From the NCBI GenBank assembly GCA_036504335.1, contig DASXVJ010000003.1, positions 62,001-126,000 of the forward strand: a DNA stretch of 64,000 nt, given 5' to 3'. Below are positions 52,185 to 60,608 of this stretch, one piece after another. The notes below the pieces were generated by a model that saw nothing but the letters and a program-made list of their open reading frames with translations, made no database searches and was not told where the DNA came from. The stretch comes from Fen-183 sp036504335. GTDB lineage: Bacteria > Acidobacteriota > Thermoanaerobaculia > UBA5066. Positions within the stretch are counted from its first letter, which is position 1. The number at the start of each line of letters is the position of its first letter. A program made the translations under genes and the position numbers.

Positions 52185-53465
52185 TCACACCCGGTCGCGC
52201 ACGAGCGGCATCGTCATGCAGCGAGGGCCTCCCCGCGCGCGGGAGAGCTCAGGGGCCGACATGAGGATCGCCTGTTTGACCGGTTTCTTTCGCTCGAGCG
52301 TCTCGCGCCCGAGCAGCAGATCGTCGTCCGAGAGGATGCGGTAGCCGTGCCGCGCGAGCTCGTCCGCCGTCCGGATGTTGCGGTCGTAGCCGAGCACGAG
52401 GCCCGGCGCGAGCGCGAAGAGGTTCGCGCCGTCCGTCCACTGCTCGCGCTGCTGGTCGATGGGGTCGGCGCCGCCGCACGAGATCGGCTCGAGGTCGATC
52501 CCGTGCGCACGCAGCGCGGACAGGAGGTCGTCCTTCGTCGTCCACGACACCTCCCGCCCCGCGAGGTCCGCCTCGTAGACGTCGACCTCCTCGGCGCCGC
52601 CGGGCAGGATCATCGGCGCATGGCAGAGGCACTCCCCTTCGGAGAGCCGCGTGAAGATCGTGTCGAGGTGCATCGTCGCGCGCTGCGGCGGGATCGCGAC
52701 CACGAGGATGCGCCTGACGGGCGACCCTTCCTTGCGGAGGGCTTCGGCGAGGCGTTCGATCGTGATCTTCTCCGTGCGCTCCGAGTACCCGATCACGAGC
52801 GTCTCGGCCGACATCACGAGGACGTCGCCGCCCTCCAGCGTCGGCCGCATGCGCGCGAGCGACAGGCTCTTCTCTTCCGCCGCGAACTCGCGGAACCAGA
52901 ACGCGTCGGAGCGCCTGCCGAATCGCGGGTGGAACGCGAAGATCGCCCCCGAAAGGAGGGGCTCGCGCCAGCGGGCGCGCGTCGCCATTGCGCTCCGGAT
53001 CACGCGATCGCCGAGAACCACCGCCGGGTCGCGCTGGAAGAACCAGTTCGGAAGGGGCGGCAGAAGGTAGAGCGAGTCGGGCGATCCCGTGATTTCCGGC
53101 CGCGGGTGCTCGATCCCCTCCACGAGGCCGGCCGCGAGGCGGTCGGCCGGCAGGTCGTTCAGGGCGACGAGCACGGCGGGCGGCCACGCGAGCAGCGTCG
53201 CGAGCTCCGTGAGAATCGCGTTGCGGGCGCCCGCGTCCTGGAGGACCTCTTCGAGAAGGTCCCGGGCCTCGAGGACCTCGTCCGCGACGAACTTCAGGAC
53301 CTGCCGGAAGCGCCGGTGCTCCTCGCGGGCGCGGGCCCCGAAGAGAATGTCGTCGAACAGGAGGTCCTGCATCATCGCCGGGACCATCCGGTCGATCTCG
53401 CGGCCTGGCTCGTGGACGAGAACGGTGCGCAGGCGGCCGATTTCGGATTCGATGCGAAGCGTCAT
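52185..53465 (-). CDS. arcA: Arginine deiminase
   Basis: Hydrolyses arginine to citrulline and ammonia. The 426-residue product shows the guanidino-modifying fold motifs: FQRDPAVVLGD, TLEGGDVLVMSAETLVIGYS, the His-containing ATMHLDTIFTRL and the C-terminal catalytic cysteine in GGPRCMTMPLVRD. Adjacency to ornithine carbamoyltransferase supports the assignment. Together they give ornithine and carbamoyl phosphate; an energy-yielding carbamate kinase would have to be elsewhere. Confidence 0.93.
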   Translation of the reverse strand: MTLRIESEIGRLRTVLVHEPGREIDRMVPAMMQDLLFDDILFGARAREEHRRFRQVLKFVADEVLEARDLLEEVLQDAGARNAILTELATLLAWPPAVLVALNDLPADRLAAGLVEGIEHPRPEITGSPDSLYLLPPLPNWFFQRDPAVVLGDRVIRSAMATRARWREPLLSGAIFAFHPRFGRRSDAFWFREFAAEEKSLSLARMRPTLEGGDVLVMSAETLVIGYSERTEKITIERLAEALRKEGSPVRRILVVAIPPQRATMHLDTIFTRLSEGECLCHAPMILPGGAEEVDVYEADLAGREVSWTTKDDLLSALRAHGIDLEPISCGGADPIDQQREQWTDGANLFALAPGLVLGYDRNIRTADELARHGYRILSDDDLLLGRETLERKKPVKQAILMSAPELSRARGGPRCMTMPLVRDRV

Positions 53466-53523
53466 GTCGGGCGGCCCGGAGCCGCCTTGGTGATGCTAAC
53501 CTGAGGGCCTTCGGGGAGAGCGC

Positions 53524-53688
53524 ATGGAAGAGGTCGCCTTTGTCGTCTGCCTGAACTGCGACACCCCCTGCTACTCGTTCGAGTACGAGGAGAAGAAGGG
53601 CATCCTGAGCGCGTTCTGCGCCGTCTGCGGCAACGACGACGTCAAGGAGTTCCGGCTTCCGACCGACGACGAGGTGGAAGAGGAATGA
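53524..53688 (+). CDS. Small zinc-ribbon protein (54 residues)
   Basis: A short gene just upstream of purB. The product has two C-x2-C knuckles, CLNCDTPCYSF and FCAVCGNDDV, then an acidic end (LPTDDEVEEE). A GGGGAGAG ribosome-binding site lies about four bases upstream, and the -10-like TAACCT at 53497-53502 precedes it. Its stop overlaps the purB ATG (ATGA), suggesting coupling. I recognise no named family; a small nucleic-acid- or protein-binding regulator is possible. Confidence 0.75.
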   Translation: MEEVAFVVCLNCDTPCYSFEYEEKKGILSAFCAVCGNDDVKEFRLPTDDEVEEE

Positions 53689-55139
53689 ACGGATCGCCGG
53701 CGGACCGCTGGGAGAACCCTCTCACGACGCGCTACGCGTCCGCCGAGATGTCCTCCCTGTTCTCGGCGCGGTCGAAGTTCACCGCATGGCGCCGCCTCTG
53801 GCTCTGGCTCGCCGAGGCCGAGAAGCAGCTCGGCCTGCCGATTCCCGAGGCCTCGCTGGAGGCGCTGCGCGCCCACCTCGTCCCGACGGACGCCGAGCTC
53901 GACGCCGCGGACCGCTACGAGCGCGAGACCAAGCACGACGTCATGGCGCACCTCCATGCGCTGGGCGACGTCGCCCCGGCCGCCAAGGGCGTCCTCCACC
54001 TCGGCGCGACGTCGGCCTTCGTCGGCGACAACGCGGACCTGCTGCTCCTGCGCGGGGCCCTCCGGCTCCTCGCGACACGGACCGTGCGCGTCATGGGGCG
54101 GCTCGCCCGGTTCGCGCGCGCCTATCGCGACCTCCCGTGCCTCGGGTTCACGCATTTCCAGGCCGCGCAGCCCACGACGGTTGGCAAGCGCGCGTGTCTG
54201 TGGCTGCAGGACCTCGCGCTCGACCACCGCGAGCTCGTCCGCCGCGCCGACGAGCTGCGCTTTCTCGGCTGCAAGGGCGCCACCGGCACCCAGGCCTCCT
54301 TCGTCGCGCTCTTCGACGGCGACGCCGACAAGGCCGAGAGCCTCGACAAGCTCGTCGCGGAGAAGGCCGGCTTCCAGGACCGCCTCCTGATCTCGGGGCA
54401 GACGTACACGCGCAAGCAGGACGCCCTCGTCCTCTCCGCACTCTCGGGCCTCGCGGCGTCCGCCTCGAAGTTCGCGAACGACGTCCGCCTCCTCCAGCAC
54501 CTCAAGGAGGTCGAGGAGCCGTTCGGGAAGAAGCAGGTCGGCTCGTCCGCGATGCCATACAAGCGCAACCCGATGAAGTGCGAGCGGATGAACGCCCTCT
54601 CGCGCTGGCTCCTCTCCATCTCGGACAACGGGAACTGGACGCACGCGACGCAATGGTTCGAGCGCACGCTGGACGATTCCGCGAACCGCCGTCTCGCGCT
54701 CGCCGAGGCGTTCCTCTCGGCGGACTCGATCCTCCTCCTGTGGGATTCCGTCGCGGACGGCCTCGTCGTCCACCCGTCCGTCGTCCGGCGCCGCCTCGAC
54801 GTCGAGATCCCGTTCCTCGCCACCGAGAACGTCCTCATGGCGGCCGCGATCAAGGGCGGCGACCGGCAGGCCCTGCACGAGAAGATCCGTGTCCTCGCGC
54901 AGGCCGCGGGCGACCGGATGAAGAACGAGGGCGGCGACAACGACCTCCTGTTCCGGATCGCGGCCGACTCGTCGTTCGGGCTGACCCCGGCCGAGATCCA
55001 GGCGGCCGCCGATCCCGCACGCTTCATCGGGCGCGCGCCGGAGCAGGTGGACGAGTTCCTCGACGTCGAGATCGAACCCATCCTCGCGACGGACCCCGCC
55101 GCCGCGTCGGGCGAGACGCACGAGGAAGTTCGGGTTTGA
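53685..55139 (+). CDS. purB: Adenylosuccinate lyase
   Basis: PurB cleaves SAICAR and adenylosuccinate in purine synthesis. The 484-residue sequence has the fumarase/aspartase-superfamily signature GSSAMPYKRNPMKCERM near residue 285, TKHDVMAHLHALGD and HLGATSAFVGDNADL. It resembles the longer, eukaryote-like ADSL group more than the ~430-residue B. subtilis type. It starts within the stop of the zinc-ribbon gene and ends just before a polypurine tract. Confidence 0.93.
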   Translation: MNGSPADRWENPLTTRYASAEMSSLFSARSKFTAWRRLWLWLAEAEKQLGLPIPEASLEALRAHLVPTDAELDAADRYERETKHDVMAHLHALGDVAPAAKGVLHLGATSAFVGDNADLLLLRGALRLLATRTVRVMGRLARFARAYRDLPCLGFTHFQAAQPTTVGKRACLWLQDLALDHRELVRRADELRFLGCKGATGTQASFVALFDGDADKAESLDKLVAEKAGFQDRLLISGQTYTRKQDALVLSALSGLAASASKFANDVRLLQHLKEVEEPFGKKQVGSSAMPYKRNPMKCERMNALSRWLLSISDNGNWTHATQWFERTLDDSANRRLALAEAFLSADSILLLWDSVADGLVVHPSVVRRRLDVEIPFLATENVLMAAAIKGGDRQALHEKIRVLAQAAGDRMKNEGGDNDLLFRIAADSSFGLTPAEIQAAADPARFIGRAPEQVDEFLDVEIEPILATDPAAASGETHEEVRV

Positions 55140-55182
55140 AGAAGAGAAGAGAAAAGAAAAGAGAAGAAAACAGAAGAGAAGA
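55138..55182 (+). repeat. Polypurine tract after purB
   Basis: Forty-five bases of A and G with a single C at 55171 begin in the purB stop codon and run into repeat copy 7. A similar shorter purine run precedes copy 9 at 63382-63403. Confidence 0.8.
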
Positions 55183-55200
55183 TTTTCTTTGAAGGTGAAT
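55178..55200 (+). repeat. Copy 7 of the dispersed GATTTCTT motif
   Basis: GAAGATTTTCTTTGAAGGTG plus AAT; left end of a 102-bp inverted pair with copy 8. It contains both possible start codons (TTG 55189, GTG 55195) of the RlpA gene. Confidence 0.6.
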
Positions 55201-55980
55201 ACAAAGGCGGCCCGCGGCACCGCCGCCACCGCGCGGCGCGGCGGGCGCCAGACCCTATTCCCACTCAAAGAAATCTCTCTGGTGCTCTTCGGGCTTGGCC
55301 TCGTTGCCTGCTCGTCGACACCGAAGGCGGTCTCGCCGGCGCCGCCGCCGCCGGCGCAGGGAGCCGTCGAGCGCGGCCTCGCGTCGTGGTACGGAAAGGA
55401 GTTCGACGGGCTGCCGACGGCGTCCGGCGAGACGTTCCGCCCCGAGAAGATCTCGGCCGCGCACCGCACGCTGCCGCTCGGCACGCTCGTCGACGTCACG
55501 AACGAGAAGAACGGCAGGTCCGTCCGCGTGAAGGTCAACGACCGCGGTCCGTTCGTGGCCGGGCGCATCGTGGACCTCTCGAAGGCCGCCGCCGCCGAGA
55601 TCGGCTCCGTCGGAGACGGCGTCGTGCCCGTGACGCTGCGCGTCGTGGCGCTCGGCGACAATTCGCGCATCCGCGCGAAGAGCGACGAGCCGCCCACCCC
55701 GACGCCCGCGAACACGGCGACGAAGGGCGAGCCGGCGGCGCCCGCCGTCCGGACCGCGTCCGCCGGCTGGGCCGTCCAGGCGGGCGCGTTCGGCTCGCAG
55801 GAGAACGCCGTGAAGCTGCGCGAGAGGCTCGCCGCGCGCTATCCGTCGCCGTGGGTCGAGGACTTCAAGGGCCTGCGCCGCGTGAAGTTCGGTCCCTACG
55901 CGACGAAGGCCGAGGCGGAGGCCGCGCGCGATTCCCTGGGCGACCTCGGGCTCGCCGGCATCCTCGTCGAGGCGCGCTGA
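55189..55980 (+). CDS. rlpA: RlpA family lipoprotein (septal ring lytic transglycosylase) with SPOR domain
   Basis: RlpA cleaves denuded glycan strands at the septum. About 263 residues: signal region ending in lipobox LVAC (FGLGLVACSS), the double-psi barrel RlpA domain (~residues 65-160; GLASWYGKEFDGLPTASGE, PLGTLVDVTN, VNDRGPFVAGRIVDLS) and a SPOR domain (~185-263; WAVQAGAFGSQENAVKLRER). The first ~31 residues, up to FPLKEIS, are encoded by the repeat element (copies 7-8), and only TTG 55189 or GTG 55195 are available starts. The next in-frame GTG (55282) would leave too short a signal peptide. The element therefore seems to have supplied the N-terminus. Confidence 0.85.
   Translation: MKVNTKAARGTAATARRGGRQTLFPLKEISLVLFGLGLVACSSTPKAVSPAPPPPAQGAVERGLASWYGKEFDGLPTASGETFRPEKISAAHRTLPLGTLVDVTNEKNGRSVRVKVNDRGPFVAGRIVDLSKAAAAEIGSVGDGVVPVTLRVVALGDNSRIRAKSDEPPTPTPANTATKGEPAAPAVRTASAGWAVQAGAFGSQENAVKLRERLAARYPSPWVEDFKGLRRVKFGPYATKAEAEAARDSLGDLGLAGILVEAR
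55257..55279 (-). repeat. Copy 8 of the dispersed GATTTCTT motif
   Basis: Reverse-orientation partner of copy 7, encoding LFPLKEIS of the RlpA leader. The 102-bp pair is an imperfect palindrome with a very GC-rich centre. Confidence 0.6.
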
Positions 55981-55981
55981 C

Positions 55982-57901
55982 ATGTCGCGGGCGCGCTGGC
56001 TCGCGGCCGTCTGGATCGCGGCCGCGCTCGTCCCGCTCGCCGTCTTTCACCGGACCGCCGTCGCGCCCGCGACGCGGCTCGTCGCGGCTCTTCCATCGGC
56101 GAATCCGCTCGATGATCCCGCCACGAACGCGACCGCGATCGCGCGCGCGTGGGCCCGGTGGGAGCGCGGCGACGTTCGCATCGCGGACGACCGCGTGTTC
56201 GCACCGGTGCCGGACGCGCTCGCGACCGGAGAGTGGCTCCCCCTCGCGTCGATCGTCGGCTACCCGTTCCGGGCGCTCACCGGCTCAGTCCCGGCGGGCG
56301 TGAACGCGGCGTACTTCCTCGCCGTCTTCACCTTTCCCGTGCTCCTCTATGCCCTCTACGCGCGGCTCGCGGGGCCCGGCCTCGTGCCGGCCGCCGCCGC
56401 ATTCGCCGTCGCGTACGGGCCCGGCCGCATGAACACCCTCGGAGTTCTCGCCGGCCTGTCCACGGGCTTCGCCCTGCTCGCGGCGATGGCGGCCTGCGAC
56501 TTTCTCCGCCGCGGCCGCGGCAGGGAGCTCGCGCTCTTCGGCGCGGCGCTCGTCGTCCAGGGCCTCTTCAGCCTCTACGGGATCGCCCTGGGTCTCGTGT
56601 TCGCCGTCCCCGCCGTCCTCATCGTCGCCGGAAAGGGAGCCTTCCGCGCCCGCCGCGCCGCCGCTCTCGCGGGGACCGGCCTCGCCGCGTTCCTGGTTCT
56701 GGCCGTTCCCTACGGGCCGTACTTCCGGATCGGCGAGTCTCTCGGCGTCGTGCCGGGCCTCCGCACGTTCGAGGCTCACTCCGCGGATCTCCTCTCGCTC
56801 CTTCACGGCGGAATCTTCGGCGGGCCCGTCCGCGACGCGCTGGAGCGTCTCGTGCCGGGCTTCCCGCTCGGCGCCGCGGCTTTCTTCCCCACGCTCGCGT
56901 TCGCGTTCGCGATCGGCGTCTGGGCCGCGCGGGGCCGGAGCACCCGATCCCCGATCCCGTGGCTCGGGCTGGCCGCCGCCCTCTTCCTCTGCTCCCTGGG
57001 GCCGACGATCCACGTCGCGGGCCGGCCGGTCGGGCCCGGGCCCTATCGCCTGCTCACGGGTCTGCCGATCCTCTCGTCTCTCCGGGGAATCCACCGGTTC
57101 GACCAGTGGTTCGACGTCGCGATCGGGGCCGCGGCCGTCCTGTCGCTCGCCGCCGTGGCGGGACACGCGAGGGCCGCGGCCTTCCGTGCGGCGTTCGCGG
57201 GGCTGGCCCTCCTGGACCTCTGGCCCGCCGACATTCCCGCCACCGCATTCCCCGCCCCGTCTGCGTACGTCGACAGGCTCGGCGCGCTCCCGCGCGACGC
57301 GTCCATCGCCGTTTACCCCTGGAACCGCTCCACGTCCACGCAGGCCTGGATCGACCAGCTCAGCCACCGGCGTCGCGTCGTCAACGGCTGGTTCACGTAC
57401 GCCCCCGCGACGCACACGTGGGCGGAGCGGACGCTCGCGAGCCTGCCGGTTCCAGGCGGCGTCGCGCTGCTTCGCGAGATGGGCGCCTCCGTCGTCGTGG
57501 TCGACCGGCGCGCTCTCTCCAGCCCCGCGCTCGCCGACGTCGACGCCCTCGCGGCGGGATCCGGTGGGATCGAAGCGCGCGAGGAGGTCACCGGCTTCAC
57601 GCTCCTCCGGCTCGATCGCCGCGACCCATGCTTCGTTCGGCCGGGCGCGCCCTCGCTCGTCTTCCGTGGGCGGACGGCCGAAGCCTCCTGCCGCCCCGAC
57701 GGCCTCGTCTTCCGAGCCGGCCCCGAGGAGCGCGACGTTCTCCTGCGCCCTTCGGGCGCCCCCGCCGTGCGCGCGTCGCTCCGGGCGCCCGTCGCGAGCC
57801 CTCCGCCGCTCCGATTCACGCTCTCGGCCGATGCCCCGGCGGGCGCGGGCGTCGAGGACGCGAAGTCCGGCCGGATCCTCGGCCGTGTCACCGCGCGCTG
57901 A
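55982..57901 (+). CDS. Large polytopic membrane protein of unknown function
   Basis: A 639-residue protein, one base after rlpA. The first ~400 residues hold about ten hydrophobic segments (for example AAYFLAVFTFPVLLYALYA, GLVFAVPAVLIVAG). The last ~230 residues are soluble and begin with DIPATAFPAPSAYVDRLGAL. The layout of an early periplasmic loop with acidic residues, many helices and a soluble C-terminal domain recalls GT-C glycosyltransferases or YfhO-like proteins, but I see no decisive motif. It ends exactly adjacent to the convergent ddl stop. Confidence 0.6.
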   Translation: MSRARWLAAVWIAAALVPLAVFHRTAVAPATRLVAALPSANPLDDPATNATAIARAWARWERGDVRIADDRVFAPVPDALATGEWLPLASIVGYPFRALTGSVPAGVNAAYFLAVFTFPVLLYALYARLAGPGLVPAAAAFAVAYGPGRMNTLGVLAGLSTGFALLAAMAACDFLRRGRGRELALFGAALVVQGLFSLYGIALGLVFAVPAVLIVAGKGAFRARRAAALAGTGLAAFLVLAVPYGPYFRIGESLGVVPGLRTFEAHSADLLSLLHGGIFGGPVRDALERLVPGFPLGAAAFFPTLAFAFAIGVWAARGRSTRSPIPWLGLAAALFLCSLGPTIHVAGRPVGPGPYRLLTGLPILSSLRGIHRFDQWFDVAIGAAAVLSLAAVAGHARAAAFRAAFAGLALLDLWPADIPATAFPAPSAYVDRLGALPRDASIAVYPWNRSTSTQAWIDQLSHRRRVVNGWFTYAPATHTWAERTLASLPVPGGVALLREMGASVVVVDRRALSSPALADVDALAAGSGGIEAREEVTGFTLLRLDRRDPCFVRPGAPSLVFRGRTAEASCRPDGLVFRAGPEERDVLLRPSGAPAVRASLRAPVASPPPLRFTLSADAPAGAGVEDAKSGRILGRVTAR

Positions 57902-59032
57902 TCAGCGGCCGCGCGCCGGACGGTGGAACGCGCCCGTCACGAGGCGATCGAGGAGCCTTCCAAGCGGGAGGCCCGAGGCCTCCCACATCTTCGGGAACAT
58001 CGAGATCGGCGTGAACCCGGGCAGGGAGTTGAGCTCGCTGACGAGGATCCGCTGCGTCCCGCGCTCGAGGAAGAAGTCCACGCGGGCGAAGCCCTCGCCC
58101 CCGAGGACGTCGAACGCGCGCGCCGCGAGCCGCCGGATCTCCTCCTTCGTGCCGGCCGGCAGGTCCGCGGGGACGACGCTGCGCGAGCCCGAGTCGATGT
58201 ACTTGTCCTCGTAGTCGTAGAACTCGTGCCCGGGCACGATCTCGCCGGGCAGCGACGCTTCCGTCGGCCCGCCCTTCTCGCCCTCGAGGACCGAGCACTC
58301 GATTTCCCGCGCGTCGACTCCCTGCTCGACGAGAACGCGCGCGTCGACCAGAAACGCGGCCTCGACCGCCCTCGCGATCTGCGACTCGTCCTTCACCTTC
58401 GAGACGCCGACGGACGAGCCGGCGCAGGACGGCTTCACGAAGACCGGGAAGCCAAGACCGTCGATCCGCGTCGTCAGAGCCGCCCGCGACGCGGGCGAGG
58501 CCCACTCGGCTCGCGAGACGCCCACGTACTTCACCTGCGGGAGCCCCACGGCGCCGAACGCCGCCTTCATGAAGATCTTGTCCATCCCCACGGCCGACGC
58601 GGCGACCCCGCAGCCGACGTACGGGATTCCGAGCGCCTCGAAGAGGCCCTGGACGACGCCGTCCTCGCCGAACGTGCCGTGCACGATCGGGAAGAGGACG
58701 TCGGCGCCGGCGGCGTGCCACGCCGAGAAGAACGAGTCCACGATCTCCGCGGTCCGGGCCGGCCTGCTGCCGGGCTTCACCCCGTCGACCAGCAGGTCCT
58801 TCGCCGGCCGCTCGAGCTGGCGCGCCAGCTCGGCCTTCGAGGCCTTGGGCCCGCTCCAGATCCCGTCCTTGCCGACGAACACCGGGATCGCCTCGTATTT
58901 CTCGAACGGCAGGTTCTCGAGCAGGCACTTTGCCGAGAGAAACGACACGCCGTGCTCGCGCGAGGGCCCGCCGAAGACGACGCCGACGCGCGTCTTCGAC
59001 TTCACCGGGGGCGCCGTCACGGCGTCACCCAA
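57902..59032 (-). CDS. ddl: D-alanine--D-alanine ligase
   Basis: Ddl makes the D-Ala-D-Ala dipeptide for peptidoglycan. The 376-residue ATP-grasp enzyme begins with VGVVFGGPSREHGVSFLSA and shows FPIVHGTFGEDGVVQGLFE, FVKPSCAGSSVGVSKVK, FARVDFFLERG and LNSLPGFTPISMFPKMWEAS. It overlaps the serA end by eight bases. Its stop abuts that of the plus-strand membrane protein (TGA|TCA). Confidence 0.96.
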   Translation of the reverse strand: MGDAVTAPPVKSKTRVGVVFGGPSREHGVSFLSAKCLLENLPFEKYEAIPVFVGKDGIWSGPKASKAELARQLERPAKDLLVDGVKPGSRPARTAEIVDSFFSAWHAAGADVLFPIVHGTFGEDGVVQGLFEALGIPYVGCGVAASAVGMDKIFMKAAFGAVGLPQVKYVGVSRAEWASPASRAALTTRIDGLGFPVFVKPSCAGSSVGVSKVKDESQIARAVEAAFLVDARVLVEQGVDAREIECSVLEGEKGGPTEASLPGEIVPGHEFYDYEDKYIDSGSRSVVPADLPAGTKEEIRRLAARAFDVLGGEGFARVDFFLERGTQRILVSELNSLPGFTPISMFPKMWEASGLPLGRLLDRLVTGAFHRPARGR

Positions 59033-60608
59033 TCGTCACGAGTCGGGCGGACTCGACGCCCTCCAGCCCCGCGAGACACGCCACGAGGTCGGGCCCGATG
59101 CCCCCCGCCGGCGGGTCCACGCGCACGACGGCGGCCGCCCGGCCGCCGCTCCCGCGCGCGAGAGCAAAGTCGACGATGTTGACGCCCTTCTGCCCGAGGC
59201 ACGTGCCGATGCGCCCGATGACGCCCGGAACGTCCCGATTCGAGAGGACGAGCATCGTCCCCTGCGGCTTGAACTCGAGGGAGAGCCCGTCGAGAGAGAC
59301 GATGCGCCCGTGCGAGTCGCCGAAGAGCGTCGCCGTGACCGTGCGAGACCCTTTCGGAGTGTCGACGGCGACGGTAAGGAGGTTCGCGTAGCCGGAAGCT
59401 TCCTCGCGCACGGAATCCGCGAGCGCGATGCCGCGCGCCTTCGCGATCGCCGCGGCGTTTACGAGGTTGACCTCCTCGACGCCCGAGAGCACCCCCTTCA
59501 CCGCGGCGACGACCGCGGCCTTCCGCGCGCCCTCCGGGACGCCCGAGAGCGTGACCGAAATCCGCGTCGGGGCGGCCTCGGCGGCCTGGCCCAGGAACGA
59601 GCCCGCGAGCTCCGCGAGGCGCATCCACGGCAGCGCGGCGTGCGGGTCGCCGCCCGCGGGGAACGGCAGGTTCACCGCGGCGACGAACGGGGACCCCTTC
59701 AGGGCCTCCGACAGCATCTCGACGGTCTCCACCGCGACGCGGTCCTGGGCCTCCACGGTCGAGGCCCCGAGGTGCGGCGTGCAGAGCACCTTCGGGTGCT
59801 TCATGAGCGTGAAGTCCTTCGGGGGCTCCACGGAGAAGACGTCCAGCGCGGCCCCGCCCAGTTTCCCGGAGTCCAGCGCCTCGACGAGCGCGGCCTCGTC
59901 CACGAGCGCTCCGCGCGCGCAGTTCACGAGGAGGGCGCCCTTCTTCATCTTCTCGAACTGCGCCGGCCCGAGGAGATGCTTCGTCTCGGCGCCGCCCGGC
60001 GCGTGAAGCGAGACGATGTCCGACTGCGCGAGGAGCTCGTCCAGCGACACCGGCTTGACGCCGAGCTCCGCGGCGCGTTCCGGCGTGACGAACGGGTCGA
60101 ACGCGAGGAGCGTCAGGTTCCACGGCCTGAGCCGGGCCGCCACCCGCGAGCCGACCTGCCCGAGGCCGACGAGGCCGACGGTCTTGCCCTGCAGTTCGGT
60201 GCCCACGAACTTCGTGCGCTTCCATTCCCCCGCCTTCAGCGAAACCTGCGCCTCCGGGATCCGGCGCAGCAGCGAGAGGAGCAGGGCGATCGCGTGCTCC
60301 GCCGCGGAGACGACGTTTCCGGACGGAGCGTTCACGACGAGGACGCCGCGCTCGGTCGCGGCCTTGACGTCCACGTTGTCGAGGCCGACGCCCGCGCGCC
60401 CGACGACGCGCAGCTTCTTCCCCGCCGCGAGCAGCTCCCTGTCGACCTGCGTGGCCGACCGGACGACGAGGGCGTCGTAATCGCCGATCACGGCGAGCAG
60501 GGCCTCGCGCGAAAGATCGGTCTTGACGTCGGCGGCGAGACCCGCCGTCTTCAGGACGGCGAGGCCCGTTTCCGACAGGGGCTCGGCGACGAGGACGCGG
60601 GCGGTCAA
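59025..60608 (-). CDS. serA: D-3-phosphoglycerate dehydrogenase (long form with ACT domain)
   Basis: Oxidises 3-phosphoglycerate in serine synthesis. A very long open frame continues upstream, but TTG at 60608, overlapping the aminotransferase stop (TTGA), gives the correct N-terminus TARVLVAEPLSETGLAVL and 527 residues. The NAD-binding loop is VGLVGLGQVGSRVAARL; catalytic residues lie in GRAGVGLDNVD, NCARGALVDEAAL and CTPHLGASTVEAQ. After the intervening domain, an ACT domain closes the protein (MLVLSNRDVPGVIGRIG), suggesting serine feedback. Confidence 0.95.
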   Translation of the reverse strand: MTARVLVAEPLSETGLAVLKTAGLAADVKTDLSREALLAVIGDYDALVVRSATQVDRELLAAGKKLRVVGRAGVGLDNVDVKAATERGVLVVNAPSGNVVSAAEHAIALLLSLLRRIPEAQVSLKAGEWKRTKFVGTELQGKTVGLVGLGQVGSRVAARLRPWNLTLLAFDPFVTPERAAELGVKPVSLDELLAQSDIVSLHAPGGAETKHLLGPAQFEKMKKGALLVNCARGALVDEAALVEALDSGKLGGAALDVFSVEPPKDFTLMKHPKVLCTPHLGASTVEAQDRVAVETVEMLSEALKGSPFVAAVNLPFPAGGDPHAALPWMRLAELAGSFLGQAAEAAPTRISVTLSGVPEGARKAAVVAAVKGVLSGVEEVNLVNAAAIAKARGIALADSVREEASGYANLLTVAVDTPKGSRTVTATLFGDSHGRIVSLDGLSLEFKPQGTMLVLSNRDVPGVIGRIGTCLGQKGVNIVDFALARGSGGRAAAVVRVDPPAGGIGPDLVACLAGLEGVESARLVTIG

